A DNA stretch of 64,000 nucleotides from Mariniflexile litorale (GCF_031128465.2 NZ_CP155618.1:4268501-4332500), one strand, 5' to 3'; numbered from the stretch's first letter, positions 29,479 to 38,762 are shown. The notes: generated by a model not told the origin, from the letters alone. Translations and numbers: made by a program.

Positions 29479-32400
29479 TTAGTTTTCTATCTTAATCATC
29501 GACATTTTACCATTGTAAGGAGTACTACCTTTTGACTGCATAGCGTTTCTAGCGCTTTCTATGTAATCAAATTTTTCATAATAAATGTAATATTTGTTGG
29601 TAGCTACATCATAGAAGAAGTTTATATTACTTTGCCCTGCTGCAACTGCCTTAGTTAAAAACTCATCTCTTTTAGCAACATCATTATGTACTGCAATTAC
29701 AAGATAATAACCATTTTCTACATTTCTAACATCCTTAACAATTTGAATATTATCACTCTGTTCTTCACCAAAATCAAAATCTGATTCTTTAAGTGGTACT
29801 GAACTTACTTCTGTAAATCGTTTTATTTGACTCAGTGCCGCTCTATCTTTATTATATCTATCTTCTTCATTGTCGTAAGCAGCACGTTTTATACGTCGTT
29901 TACGCTCAAACTCAGTAGCTATTTTGATACTTTCTAATTCTGAGACTAAAGTTTCTTTAGACCTTTTAGCTTTCTCTTGAGCTTCTTTTAATGTTGAAAT
30001 TTCATTTAGATAAATCTTGTTGGTTGGATCCTGTGTATTAGGCACTTTTTTAAGCCTGTCATTATATAGATTCTCTAATTCTTTTATTTTTACATCTTGA
30101 TTTTTTATAACATTTTCAATTTGATTTTTTAAAGATTCTAAAGCAGCATTTTCACCAGATACACTTTTAAATGGTTTAGGTTCTGAATATATACCTTGTT
30201 CACTCAAATCGTTTTCTTGTTTTAAATCTCGAAGGTCTTTTTGTCTACTAGCAACAGTTTCGTTTAACTTAGCAATTAACTCATCCTGCTCTATTTTAGA
30301 GTCGGTCGCTAATTTTGTTAAGTTTAGCATAGACTTAGTAGTCGCATCCATAGGAACTTTAGCTAGTGCTTCTTGTGCTAATTTAGCTCTAGCTGCTTCA
30401 TCTGCTTTTGCTTTTTCTTCTTGCGCCAATTTAATTCTAGCTGCTTCATCTGCTTTTGCTTTCTCTTCTTGTGCTAATTTAATTCTAGCTGCTTCATCTG
30501 CTTTTGCTTTCTCTTCTTGTGCTAATTTAATTCTAGCTGCTTCATCTGCTTTTGCTTTCTCTTCTTGCGCCAATTTAATTCTAGCCGCTTCATCTGCTTT
30601 TGCTTTCTCTTCTTGTGCTAATTTAATTCTAGCTGCTTCATCTGCTTTTGCTTTTTCTTCTTGCGCTAATTTAACTCTAGCTGCTTCATCTGCTTTTGCT
30701 TTTTCTTCTTGCGCCAATTTAACTCTAGCTGCTTCATCTGCTTTCGCTTTTGCTTCTTGTGCTAATTTAATTCTAGCTGCTTCATCTGCTTTTGCTTTTT
30801 CTTCTTGTGCTAATTTAGCTCTAGCCGCTTCATCTGCCTTCGCTTTTTCTTCTTGCGCTAATTTAATTCTGGCTGCTTCATCTGCTTTTGCTTTCTCTTC
30901 TTGTGCTAATTTAATTCTAGCTGCTTCATCTGCTTTTGCTTTCTCTTCTTGCGCTAATTTAACTCTAGCGGCTTCATCTGCTTTTGCTTTCTCTTCTTGC
31001 GCTAATTTGATTCTAGCTGCTTCATCTGCTTTTGCTTGCTCTTCTTGCGCTAATTTTATTCTAGCTGCTTCATCTGCTTTTGCTTTTTCTTCTTGCGCCA
31101 ATTTAACTCTAGCTGCTTCATCTGCTTTCGCTTTTGCTTCTTGTGCTAATTTAATTCTAGCTGCTTTATCTGCTTTTGCTTTTTCTTCTTGTGCTAATTT
31201 AACTCTAGCGGCTTCATCTGCTTTTGCTTTTGCTTCTTGCGCTAATTTAATTCTAGCTGCTTCATCTGCTTTTGCTTTTTCTTCTTGCGCTAATTTAATT
31301 CTAGCTGCTTCATCTGCTTTTGCTTTTTCTTCTTGTGCTAATTTAATTCTAGCTGCTTCATCTGCTTTTGCTTTTTCTTCTTGCGCTAATTTAACTCTAG
31401 CTGCTTCATCTGCTCTAGCTTGTGCTTCTTGATCTAACTCAGCTTTAGCTTCTTCGATAGATTTTAATCGGGCTTCTTTTTTTGCTTCTAATTTTGCTAA
31501 CGCTTCTGCTCTCGCCTGTGCTTTTTCTTCAGCAATGGCTTTTCTATCTACCTTTATTCCTGTTGAAGCATTCCGTTTAGCTGCAACACTTCTTGATTTT
31601 TTAACTGGTGAAATTAAAGCACCTTCATCGTCATCATCACTATAATTGTATCGTTCTCTTTTGTAGAATTTGTAGGCTAAAGTCACTTCATGGGAATTAC
31701 CAAAAGTTGACATATCACCCATTTCTTTTTCATAATTATACTCTAGTGCTATTTGACTTGTAACATGAAGACCGATTCCTACTGATAATCCATATAACGT
31801 ATTATAGCCCGTTTGCCCCCAAATACCTTTTGCTGTTGTTAACATCATGATTCCTGAAAGAACGGTTTGGTCTTTTTTAAATTCCGATCGGATTAAACCA
31901 GAAAATTTACTTTTATCAAAAAAACCTCGACTGTCAACATAACCTGTATACATAGCATGTGCTTGTATACTTTGTTCTGGGTTTTCTTCAATTAATTGAG
32001 AAGTTTTAAAATTATAAGCAACGAGATTGTTTAAAGAAAGTCCTAAATCGAAAAAAGAAGTACCATAATTTATACCCGGATTGATGGTACTAATCATACT
32101 AGAAGGTATATTTTCCAACGATGGGTCTGAGAAATTTGTAATAACATTTCCTTCATTAATGCCACTCTTATAAATACCTAAATTTAAACCAAAAGTTAGA
32201 TTACTATCTCTATCTAAAATAACATTATAGGCATAATTTAATACCCCTCCAAAGGTGGTTAACACTCCATAATTTTGTTGAAATAAGCCAATACCAACCC
32301 CTACATTTTCGGCAAATCTGCCAGAATAACTAAACAGATATGTTTGTGGTGCATTTTCAAACTGAACCCATTCTCTTTTATTTGAAAAACTAAGATACTT

Positions 32401-32562
32401 ATTCTGTTCTCTTACAAAACTAAAAGTAGGATTGATAGCATATCTATTAAATTTTAAAGAATTTCTTACAGGGAGTGTAAAAGCAACAACCCCATCCTCT
32501 TGAGAATGGAGCATCTGCGTTAAACACAAAAAAATTATTATATGGAGGAGATGTTTCTGCAT
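29479..32562 (-). CDS. PorP/SprF-domain protein with 22-copy helical repeat and SPOR-like end (SprD-like)
   Basis: 1027 residues. Signal peptide MQKHLLHIIIFLCLTQMLHS; residues ~20-300 form a PorP/SprF-type barrel (FTLPVRNSLKFNRYAINPTFSFVREQ, NVGVGIGLFQQNYG, YKFYKRERYNYS). Residues ~385-735 consist of 22 tandem copies of a 16-residue unit (KADEAARIKLAQEEKA), strongly helical and charged like TolA; then a coiled coil (~740-920) and a C-terminal SPOR-like domain (YYLVIAVHNDVAKRDEFLTK, NINFFYDVATNKYYIYYEKFD). The barrel would sit in the outer membrane with the helix crossing the periplasm towards peptidoglycan. The gene starts 1 bp after the SprC-like gene and is followed by the SprB-like gene, the order reported for sprC-sprD-sprB-sprF. 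The symbol is withheld because homology to SprD itself is inferred from position only. Confidence 0.85.
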   Translation of the reverse strand: MQKHLLHIIIFLCLTQMLHSQEDGVVAFTLPVRNSLKFNRYAINPTFSFVREQNKYLSFSNKREWVQFENAPQTYLFSYSGRFAENVGVGIGLFQQNYGVLTTFGGVLNYAYNVILDRDSNLTFGLNLGIYKSGINEGNVITNFSDPSLENIPSSMISTINPGINYGTSFFDLGLSLNNLVAYNFKTSQLIEENPEQSIQAHAMYTGYVDSRGFFDKSKFSGLIRSEFKKDQTVLSGIMMLTTAKGIWGQTGYNTLYGLSVGIGLHVTSQIALEYNYEKEMGDMSTFGNSHEVTLAYKFYKRERYNYSDDDDEGALISPVKKSRSVAAKRNASTGIKVDRKAIAEEKAQARAEALAKLEAKKEARLKSIEEAKAELDQEAQARADEAARVKLAQEEKAKADEAARIKLAQEEKAKADEAARIKLAQEEKAKADEAARIKLAQEAKAKADEAARVKLAQEEKAKADKAARIKLAQEAKAKADEAARVKLAQEEKAKADEAARIKLAQEEQAKADEAARIKLAQEEKAKADEAARVKLAQEEKAKADEAARIKLAQEEKAKADEAARIKLAQEEKAKADEAARAKLAQEEKAKADEAARIKLAQEAKAKADEAARVKLAQEEKAKADEAARVKLAQEEKAKADEAARIKLAQEEKAKADEAARIKLAQEEKAKADEAARIKLAQEEKAKADEAARIKLAQEEKAKADEAARIKLAQEEKAKADEAARAKLAQEALAKVPMDATTKSMLNLTKLATDSKIEQDELIAKLNETVASRQKDLRDLKQENDLSEQGIYSEPKPFKSVSGENAALESLKNQIENVIKNQDVKIKELENLYNDRLKKVPNTQDPTNKIYLNEISTLKEAQEKAKRSKETLVSELESIKIATEFERKRRIKRAAYDNEEDRYNKDRAALSQIKRFTEVSSVPLKESDFDFGEEQSDNIQIVKDVRNVENGYYLVIAVHNDVAKRDEFLTKAVAAGQSNINFFYDVATNKYYIYYEKFDYIESARNAMQSKGSTPYNGKMSMIKIEN
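30361..31416 (-). repeat. 48-bp tandem repeat, 22 in-frame copies
   Basis: The interval is exactly 22 x 48 = 1056 bp. Each unit encodes 16 residues of the form RADEAAR(I/V/A)KLAQE(E/A)(K/Q)AK. Variation is limited to a few positions (I, V or A at one site; E or A at another; one Q and one K substitution). Copy number can be expected to vary between strains by slippage, without changing the frame. Confidence 0.95.
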
Positions 32563-32563
32563 G

Positions 32564-34009
32564 TTATTTTACAACCGTTATCGAGCCTTTTTTAATTTTA
32601 TTATTCGCCGTTGTAATAATATAATAATAAACAGGATTTATAGCTTTAAAGTCTAATTGATTTTCAGGCCAATTATTTTGATAATCATTTGTTTGAAGCA
32701 TCACTTTTCCCTGAGAACTTAGTATCACTACCTCAGTATTTGAACCTGTTACATATTCTTGAGGAATTACCCATGTATCATTAATGCCATCACCATTCGG
32801 ACTTATTAAATTTGGGATGTTTTCTACGTCAGGAAATGGTTCGGTTATTGAAAAATTATGTTCGGTTGATGATACACATCCATCTGTTTGTGTAACAATT
32901 ACTTTATAATTACCCATTTGAGAGGCTTCAAAACTATTACTAGTTGCACTTGAAATAACTGTTTCATTAAGATACCACTCAAATACAGGATTAGCAGCAT
33001 CAGTTGTTACCGTAGCAGTTAAAGTTTCTCCATCTTGTATCATATTAACTTCTGGCACATCTATATCACTAGTAAATCCATTGGTATCAAGATCAATACT
33101 TGCACTTGTTGTACAGCTCCCTAAATTAACTGTCACAGAATAAGTACCAAACTCATTAGTTACATAGGTTTGGTTGGTAGCTCCTTCTATTTCGCTACCA
33201 TTTTTAAACCATTTATAACTATTTCCATTAATGGTGCTTAATGTGGTGGCTCCTTGACTTGCACAATATGGATTTCCTAAACTGGAATTAATTGATGAGG
33301 TTGCACTTGAATTAGATTCACTAACAGTTACCCGATTTGAATAAGAGTCTGATGAACACGTACCATAATTGGTTTTAACAAAATAAGTACCAGGAGTATT
33401 TACAGCTAAAGTTGCACCCGATGCTACAAATACCGAAGTTGTAGAACCGGTATTTATTTCTTTATACCAATTAAAAGTTAAAGATGGGTATTGTAATGGT
33501 GAATCGTTTTCCCCTGTCCCGGGATTATCTATAGTTAATAAGTAACTTCCACCTGCGCAATAAGCACCTGTTGAAATTAAATTATTGATACTAAACGGTG
33601 TATTCTGTATTTTGTAATAAGCTGCAAAAGCATTTGACGCAGTGCTGGTCGCCACTGGAGCAGTACTTTTTATTCTAAGTTTGTAAGCTTCACCCGCTGT
33701 TGTTTCTGGTAAAGAAAAGCCTAACGTTACTGGAGAGGTGGTAACAGCTCCTGGTGCCGATGTGTGTACAACAGTCGCATTTGTAAAGTCACCAGTATTA
33801 TCCGAAAGCTCTACTATAAACTGATTACTTCCACTTAATCCAGTATCTGGAGAAAAAGAAAAACTTGTATTATAAGTATTAAAAGAAGTGCTTGCGCAAG
33901 CCTGAGAAAAACCTAAGCTTGGTTTTTGAATTACTATTTGTGCATGCACAGTTTCGGCTAAAAAAAGCACAGAAAAAACAAGAATGTTAAAAAAAGTAAA
34001 GTTCTTCAT
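32564..34009 (-). CDS. Exported Ig-like protein with type-B sorting domain (SprC-like)
   Basis: 481 residues with signal peptide MKNFTFFNILVFSVLFLAETVHA. About four Ig/PKD-like modules of ~80 residues, each with a cysteine pair (YCAGGSYLLTI, CSSDSYSNRVTV, YCASQGATTLS, GSCTTSASIDL). The last ~85 residues (PNLISPNGDGINDTWVIPQ, VVILSSQGKVMLQTNDYQNNWPEN, PVYYYIIT) form the CHU_C/gliding type-B domain, so it is exported by the type IX secretion system. It precedes the SprD-like gene by 1 bp, which implies translational coupling, and matches sprC by position. The role is inferred: part of the adhesin machinery that moves SprB-like filaments. Confidence 0.82.
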   Translation of the reverse strand: MKNFTFFNILVFSVLFLAETVHAQIVIQKPSLGFSQACASTSFNTYNTSFSFSPDTGLSGSNQFIVELSDNTGDFTNATVVHTSAPGAVTTSPVTLGFSLPETTAGEAYKLRIKSTAPVATSTASNAFAAYYKIQNTPFSINNLISTGAYCAGGSYLLTIDNPGTGENDSPLQYPSLTFNWYKEINTGSTTSVFVASGATLAVNTPGTYFVKTNYGTCSSDSYSNRVTVSESNSSATSSINSSLGNPYCASQGATTLSTINGNSYKWFKNGSEIEGATNQTYVTNEFGTYSVTVNLGSCTTSASIDLDTNGFTSDIDVPEVNMIQDGETLTATVTTDAANPVFEWYLNETVISSATSNSFEASQMGNYKVIVTQTDGCVSSTEHNFSITEPFPDVENIPNLISPNGDGINDTWVIPQEYVTGSNTEVVILSSQGKVMLQTNDYQNNWPENQLDFKAINPVYYYIITTANNKIKKGSITVVK

Positions 34010-34206
34010 GCATGCAATATAGTTTTCTTTTTTCTTTTATAAATAAAACTTCTAGAAATTTCTATTATTATAAACAAATGTTGATTAGTGAAGATTATTT
34101 TTAAATTCTTCAATCACAACAGAACGTATACAAATTAAAAATAACTAGAAGTTTTATAAACTTTATTAAAGTAAATTGTTTTGTGTTTAACTTATCAATT
34201 TATTTC

Positions 34207-35529
34207 CTAATTTTCTTTAGCATAAACGCCATCTTTAGATGCAATTATTTTATTAATTCGCAATCTAAAATCTGGTCTTTTTTCATTCGAGAAATCAATA
34301 AATGTTTCCGCATTATTACTTCTAGAATATACATTGAAAAAGGCACTATTACCATACCAATTTTCTAAATCTTCATTATTGGAATCGTTTTCAACAAAAA
34401 TATTTCCTTTGCAATTATTGAAATACATATTGGCAAATTTAATTTTATCTAAGTTTTCTTGATTAATAATGATAGTGTTTTGTAAAAATACCGCTGGGTT
34501 AAAGCCAGAAATAACACTTTTATTTAAATCTAAACTAGTATTTTGACCTATATAAACGGCTTCTTTAACCAAGCCTTTATCTATATCAGATTGTAAGTTT
34601 TCGCTATCGTTTAAAAATGTTAAATTTTTCGCAGCTACCTTTGTTCCTTTTTTACTAAAGTCTACTTCTTCCTTTTTATTATAGGAAGCAAGATGTAAAC
34701 ATCTGGCACCAGAACTACTAGATACATATGGAGATCTAATAGCTAAAGAATTATCTATTTTACATTGTGCTCCATAATTAAATTTAAAATCGCTGTTGTT
34801 GGCTCTGTAGGACACTAATTTATTTAAACAAACATCGCCGCCCAAAACTTCAAAAGAATTACCTCCTGAATAGCTTACCATAACGTTTTCTATGGTAGTT
34901 TTATTCCCAACACTAGCTAACAGTAAGCCACTGTAATAATCATCGTTTTTAATTCTTTTACCAGAAAATTCAATTCTAACAAATTTTAAAACACCCGAGT
35001 TACTTTCCGCATTTTCACCACCATAATTAGTGTAACCATAAGAAGATGGCGCCAAGTCACTATAATAAGAAGCTACCGACCCATTTCCAAATTTATTTGT
35101 AGAAGCATCTCCTATTATAATTAATCCACCCCAATCACCTGATCTTTTAACACCTCTATTTGATGTAAAAATAATAGGGTCTGTTTCTAAACCCTCGGCC
35201 ATGATTTTCGCCCCTTTAGTAATGGTTAAAGATGCTTTTGAAGCAAAATCACCAATAATAACGGTTCCAGCCTCTATAGTAAGCGTCGCGTTATTTGTTA
35301 CAAAAACATTTCCCAACAACATATATGTTTCTCTCTTAAGGAGTCTGGTATCTTTATCAATATTACCAGTTAATATTTGTGTAGGCTCTTCTGTCTGTTT
35401 CTGATTTGGTTTAAATTCAGTCCAGTTATACAACCAATTGTTAGCACCTATAATTCCTTTTTCCTGTTGTGCATAAACATTCCCTAATACAAAGAGAAGT
35501 ATGAATGTTATTTGAGTTAAGTTTTTCAT
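34207..35529 (-). CDS. Exported beta-helix-like surface protein, unknown function
   Basis: 440 residues with signal peptide MKNLTQITFILLFVLGNVYA. The body looks like a right-handed parallel beta helix: TYMLLGNVFVTNNATLTIEAG, VIIGDFASKASLTITKGAKIMAEG, PIIFTSNRGVKRSGDWGGLIIIGDA, LKFVRIEFSGKRI. These phrases are typical of Bacteroidota outer-surface proteins that begin with an 'unfold-and-shield' beta helix. No sorting domain and no catalytic motif. It lies 197 bp before the SprC-like gene on the same strand. It shares an upstream element with the SprB-like gene (see findings), which suggests common control. Confidence 0.65.
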   Translation of the reverse strand: MKNLTQITFILLFVLGNVYAQQEKGIIGANNWLYNWTEFKPNQKQTEEPTQILTGNIDKDTRLLKRETYMLLGNVFVTNNATLTIEAGTVIIGDFASKASLTITKGAKIMAEGLETDPIIFTSNRGVKRSGDWGGLIIIGDASTNKFGNGSVASYYSDLAPSSYGYTNYGGENAESNSGVLKFVRIEFSGKRIKNDDYYSGLLLASVGNKTTIENVMVSYSGGNSFEVLGGDVCLNKLVSYRANNSDFKFNYGAQCKIDNSLAIRSPYVSSSSGARCLHLASYNKKEEVDFSKKGTKVAAKNLTFLNDSENLQSDIDKGLVKEAVYIGQNTSLDLNKSVISGFNPAVFLQNTIIINQENLDKIKFANMYFNNCKGNIFVENDSNNEDLENWYGNSAFFNVYSRSNNAETFIDFSNEKRPDFRLRINKIIASKDGVYAKEN

Positions 35530-35775
35530 AGTTATATTTTTTGTGTTTTAAAAACCAAATAAGATTTTTCAACGAATTAATTCTCAAATCTATAAAAAAA
35601 ACCTATGAAATACCAAATATTTCGGCAAAATACATCAAATTAAGTCGATTTATGCACAAAAAAAATCGATGAAATACACTTTTATAAGATATAATACATA
35701 TTTTCTGACAAAAGTATGAACTTATAATGATTTTTATTGTGAGACTATTAAAATTGAAATTTTGGGATTCCTAGA

Positions 35776-35812
35776 AAAAAATAATCAATCTATAAAAGAT
35801 TGATTATTTTTT
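35776..35812 (-). terminator. Intrinsic terminator of the 148-residue protein gene
   Basis: Perfect 15-bp stem AAAAAATAATCAATC (35776-35790) / GATTGATTATTTTTT (35798-35812) with a 7-nt loop, ending in a T-run on either strand. It lies 60 bp downstream of the minus-strand stop at 35873. The rest of the 343-bp gap (35530-35872) holds no gene; an ATCGATGAAAT element lies at 35668-35687. Confidence 0.8.
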
Positions 35813-35872
35813 AAATTGTAATTAATTTATTAGTTGGTTTATTATCTAGATAGTAGTTGTCTTTGCATTCAT

Positions 35873-36319
35873 TTAATTATAATTACTATATGAATGAATC
35901 GATTTCATAATATCTTCATAGAATACAATTGCTGATATTAATTTACTAGTATCTGAATAAGGCAAAATCTTTTTATGAAATTCAGTGGTAGCCTCAAAGT
36001 ATTCATTTGTAGCCTCAAACTGATTATCTAATATTTTTCTATTATCATTGTCATTAGGAATTCCTAAACTAGTCATGGTAACACCTGGCTTTGTAGCAAA
36101 CGCTATATATGGTAATGTTTTTATTAAAACTTCAATACGTTCCATATAAAGTGCTATCAACTCACCTTTTTGCATACGCTCTAATTCTTCCTTATTATGA
36201 TACTTTTTTATAGCTACTTTTTCACTAATAATACTTTTAGCATCATTGCTTTTTTGAGCAAAACTAACGCCTGTCATTAAAAATAAAACAACACTAAATA
36301 GGATAATTTTTGTTTTCAT
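35873..36319 (-). CDS. Small exported protein, unknown function
   Basis: 148 residues with signal peptide MKTKIILFSVVLFLMTGVSFA-Q. The mature part is mostly helical (EELERMQKGELIALYMERIEVLIKTLPYIAF, NQFEATNEYFEATTEFHKKILPY). I do not recognise a family. It precedes the beta-helix protein and the adhesin genes on the same strand, but the perfect terminator behind it separates it from them. Presence of a clear signal peptide, clean stop and terminator support a real gene. Confidence 0.7.
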   Translation of the reverse strand: MKTKIILFSVVLFLMTGVSFAQKSNDAKSIISEKVAIKKYHNKEELERMQKGELIALYMERIEVLIKTLPYIAFATKPGVTMTSLGIPNDNDNRKILDNQFEATNEYFEATTEFHKKILPYSDTSKLISAIVFYEDIMKSIHSYSNYN

Positions 36320-36595
36320 ATTTGCGATTTATGGATTTAAAAGACAAATATATGCAATTAAACGTGAAAAACAAGCGTTTTGTCGAATTTTTTAACATAA
36401 TCTTTAGATTTCGTGTTTTTGATAATACAAACAACTTACAAGCGGATGCTATATTTGCTTTATTTAATGTCAAATATTTAATAGCAATACATAGTAAAAA
36501 CGTAATTTATCAATATTTAAAGTATTAATTCCCTATTTTATTTATTTTTGGCATTACTATTGAAATAGTACCCAAATAAACCAAACGTAAAAACC

Positions 36596-37780
36596 ATGAT
36601 TAAAACATTACTATCTACATTACTATTAGCATGCATCCTATCATCTTGCAGTACTAGTAAACAAATTGAAAAATCATTGAGTGCTGGAAACTACGACCAG
36701 GCCATTCATGATGCCATTGGTAAATTACGCACCAATAAGGATAAAAAAGGAAAAGCCGATTTTATCGCCATGCTTCAAGAAGCCTACAACAAAGCTAACG
36801 AACGTGACTTAACCGATATTAACTTCCTTAAAAAGGACAATAACCCAGAAAATTATTTGCGTATTTACGATATGTATGTGGGTTTAAATAATCGTCAAGA
36901 ACTTATTAAACCCATTTTACCCCTTTCTATTAATGGAAAAACGGTGAAATTTAATTTAACCGATTATTCCAGCGACATCATTAAGTTTAAAAATGATGCG
37001 TCTTTACAAATTTACAATAATGCCACAGCTCTTTTAAAATCTAAAAACAAATTGGATGCTAGACAAGCATTCGCTATGTTTCAAGATATTGAAGACATTA
37101 ACCCGAATTACAAAGATGTGCGCAACCTTTTGGAAGTAGCACATACTAAAGGTATTGATTTTGTGTTGGTTGATATGATTAACGATACCCGAAAAACCAT
37201 CCCAAAACGACTGGAAGACGATTTATTGAACTTTAGCACCTACGGACTTAACAATTTATGGACCGTTTACCACAACACCCGTGTTAAAGAAGTTCATTAC
37301 GATTACAACATGCGTGTTAATTTAAGAGATATTAATTTATCGCCGGAACAAATTAAGGAACGTCAAATTATTAAAGAAAAACAAGTGGCCGATGGTAAAA
37401 AAAATTTACTAGACAGTCGTGGTAAAAAAGTAAAAGACAGCCTTGGTAACGCTGTTCAGGTGGACAGAATGGTAACTGTACGTTGCGAATATTACGAAAG
37501 CACCCAATTTAAATCGGCACAGGTAACGGGTAATGTGGAGTATATTAACTTAAAAAACAAGCAATTAGTTGATGCGTTTCCTATAAGTAGTGAATTTGTA
37601 TTTCAACATGTTTTTGCAAGTTCACAAGGAGATAGACGCGCTTTAGAAACCACATTGTTACCGTTTTTAAATAACCGACGTGTGCCCTTCCCTACCGAAG
37701 AACAAATGATTTACGACACCGGCGAAGATTTAAAACTGCAACTCAAACAGATTATAAATTCTTATAACCCGACGAGGTAG
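36596..37780 (+). CDS. Conserved flavobacterial lipoprotein with TPR-like repeats
   Basis: 394 residues; signal MIKTLLSTLLLACILSSC with lipobox cysteine at 18. Residues ~25-190 look like helical tetratricopeptide-type pairs (LSAGNYDQAIHDAIGKL, LQEAYNKANERD, ALLKSKNKLDARQAFAMFQDIEDINPNYKDV). The C-terminal half (VTVRCEYYESTQFKSAQVTGNVEYINL, EFVFQHVFASSQGDRRAL) resembles a beta-rich conserved domain. Codon use is somewhat more GC-rich than that of the adhesin genes. Monocistronic between the divergent 148-residue gene and its own terminator. Function unknown. Confidence 0.78.
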   Translation: MIKTLLSTLLLACILSSCSTSKQIEKSLSAGNYDQAIHDAIGKLRTNKDKKGKADFIAMLQEAYNKANERDLTDINFLKKDNNPENYLRIYDMYVGLNNRQELIKPILPLSINGKTVKFNLTDYSSDIIKFKNDASLQIYNNATALLKSKNKLDARQAFAMFQDIEDINPNYKDVRNLLEVAHTKGIDFVLVDMINDTRKTIPKRLEDDLLNFSTYGLNNLWTVYHNTRVKEVHYDYNMRVNLRDINLSPEQIKERQIIKEKQVADGKKNLLDSRGKKVKDSLGNAVQVDRMVTVRCEYYESTQFKSAQVTGNVEYINLKNKQLVDAFPISSEFVFQHVFASSQGDRRALETTLLPFLNNRRVPFPTEEQMIYDTGEDLKLQLKQIINSYNPTR

Positions 37781-37790
37781 AATAATAAAA

Positions 37791-37822
37791 AAACCTCTAA
37801 ATATTAATTTAGAGGTTTTTTT
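37791..37822. terminator. Intrinsic terminator
   Basis: Perfect stem AAACCTCTAAAT (37791-37802) / ATTTAGAGGTTT (37807-37818) with a 4-nt loop and T-run, 10 bp after the lipoprotein stop. Flanking A and T runs allow use on both strands, so it also ends the decayed nuclease gene. Confidence 0.9.
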
Positions 37823-37882
37823 ATTTATGATGCGTTTCAATTATATTAAGTTTATTTGTGGAACTGACATCATCTACTTAAT

Positions 37883-38762
37883 TTATTTTCCTCTGTTTCT
37901 TTCATCATAAAAATGATCAAGATGATATTTTGTAAATTCTTTATTTATTAGATATTCCTTGTGGATTGATAATTCTCCTTCCAACCCAATTAATGTATAG
38001 TCATCTAATATTGAAAAGCCTCCATAATCAAACATTACATGATGATTTGGACAAAGACACAAAAGATTATTTTTAGAGTCAGGTCCGTTATGAGGAACTC
38101 CTAACGGTTTTATATGAGCAGCTTCAGCATAAAATCCAGATGAAGTTTCTATTTGTATATTACAAACTTGACATTTATAATTATAAAGAGTTTTAATTGA
38201 TCTAGATAGTTCCGTATCCCGTACTATCCTCTGAACTCTTGTTTCAATTCTTTTTGTTGATTTGTATTCGTCTTGTTCTTCTTGTAGAACATTTGACTGA
38301 TTTTTTTAAATTATGGTCAATTTTTCTAAGTCTAAATCTCTAAACAACAAATCCACTTCTTCCAATTTCTTTCCAATAATCTTCAACTCTAAAAAGACCA
38401 TCATAACTGTAACCATCCTTTGGAGCATATTCGGATTTTTTATACATACCTCGAATAACACGGACAGGAAGTCCATTTTTACAACTTTCAGCAAGAGTCA
38501 AATTACCTCTAACCAATTCTTGGTTTGTAACTTGTTTGCCTGATGATTGGTCACGCCCACCATGTCCTGTATAAATTATAATATCTCCATAATCTTCGTC
38601 ATCTTCATAACCTCCTGACACTACAATAGAGTCAGCACCTTCAATTTGACTTCCACTAATTCCTGCCTGAACAGGTTTGTGTACTTTACTAAATGAAAGT
38701 TCTAGTCTATTTTTGAACTTTTAACCTTCAAAGGTGTTTTCTATTTTACCAAAAATCCTCAT
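37883..38762 (-). pseudogene. Decayed SRA/YDG-HNH restriction endonuclease gene
   Basis: Reading the minus strand from an ATG at 38762: MRIFGKIENTFEG, stop (TAA), KFKNRLELSFSKVHKPVQAGISG, then a full SRA/YDG domain (SGGYEDDEDYGDIIIYTGHG, GLPVRVIRGMYKKSEYAP, YDGLFRVEDYW), a second stop (TAG at 38340-38342, where the family has W in GFVVWRFRL), and then a frameshift near the run of seven A/T at 38301-38307. In the new frame an HNH nuclease domain follows (YKCQVCNIQI, EAAHIKPLGVPHNGPDSKNN, LCLCPNHHVMFDYGG) to the stop at 37883. The intact protein would recognise modified (5-methylcytosine) or hemimethylated DNA through SRA and cut it with HNH. Three independent lesions make it inactive; no methylase or partner lies nearby. 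Confidence 0.88.

Noticed and set aside
31007-31432. A 141-codon plus-strand frame rich in Ala, Ser and Phe
   Set aside because: It is the antisense reading of the 48-bp tandem repeat in the SprD-like gene; its own repetitiveness is only a copy of that repeat.
32564-34009. Possible CRISPR-like repeats in the adhesin locus
   Set aside because: Repeats here are protein-coding with diverged units and no constant spacers; no array of short direct repeats with unique spacers was seen anywhere in the window.
36310-36528. 72-codon plus-strand frame upstream of the TPR lipoprotein
   Set aside because: No start context or family features; it overlaps the divergent 148-residue gene's promoter region.
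38313-38543. 76-codon plus-strand frame in the SRA-HNH region
   Set aside because: It is antisense to the SRA domain, which has clear protein-level conservation on the minus strand despite its stops.
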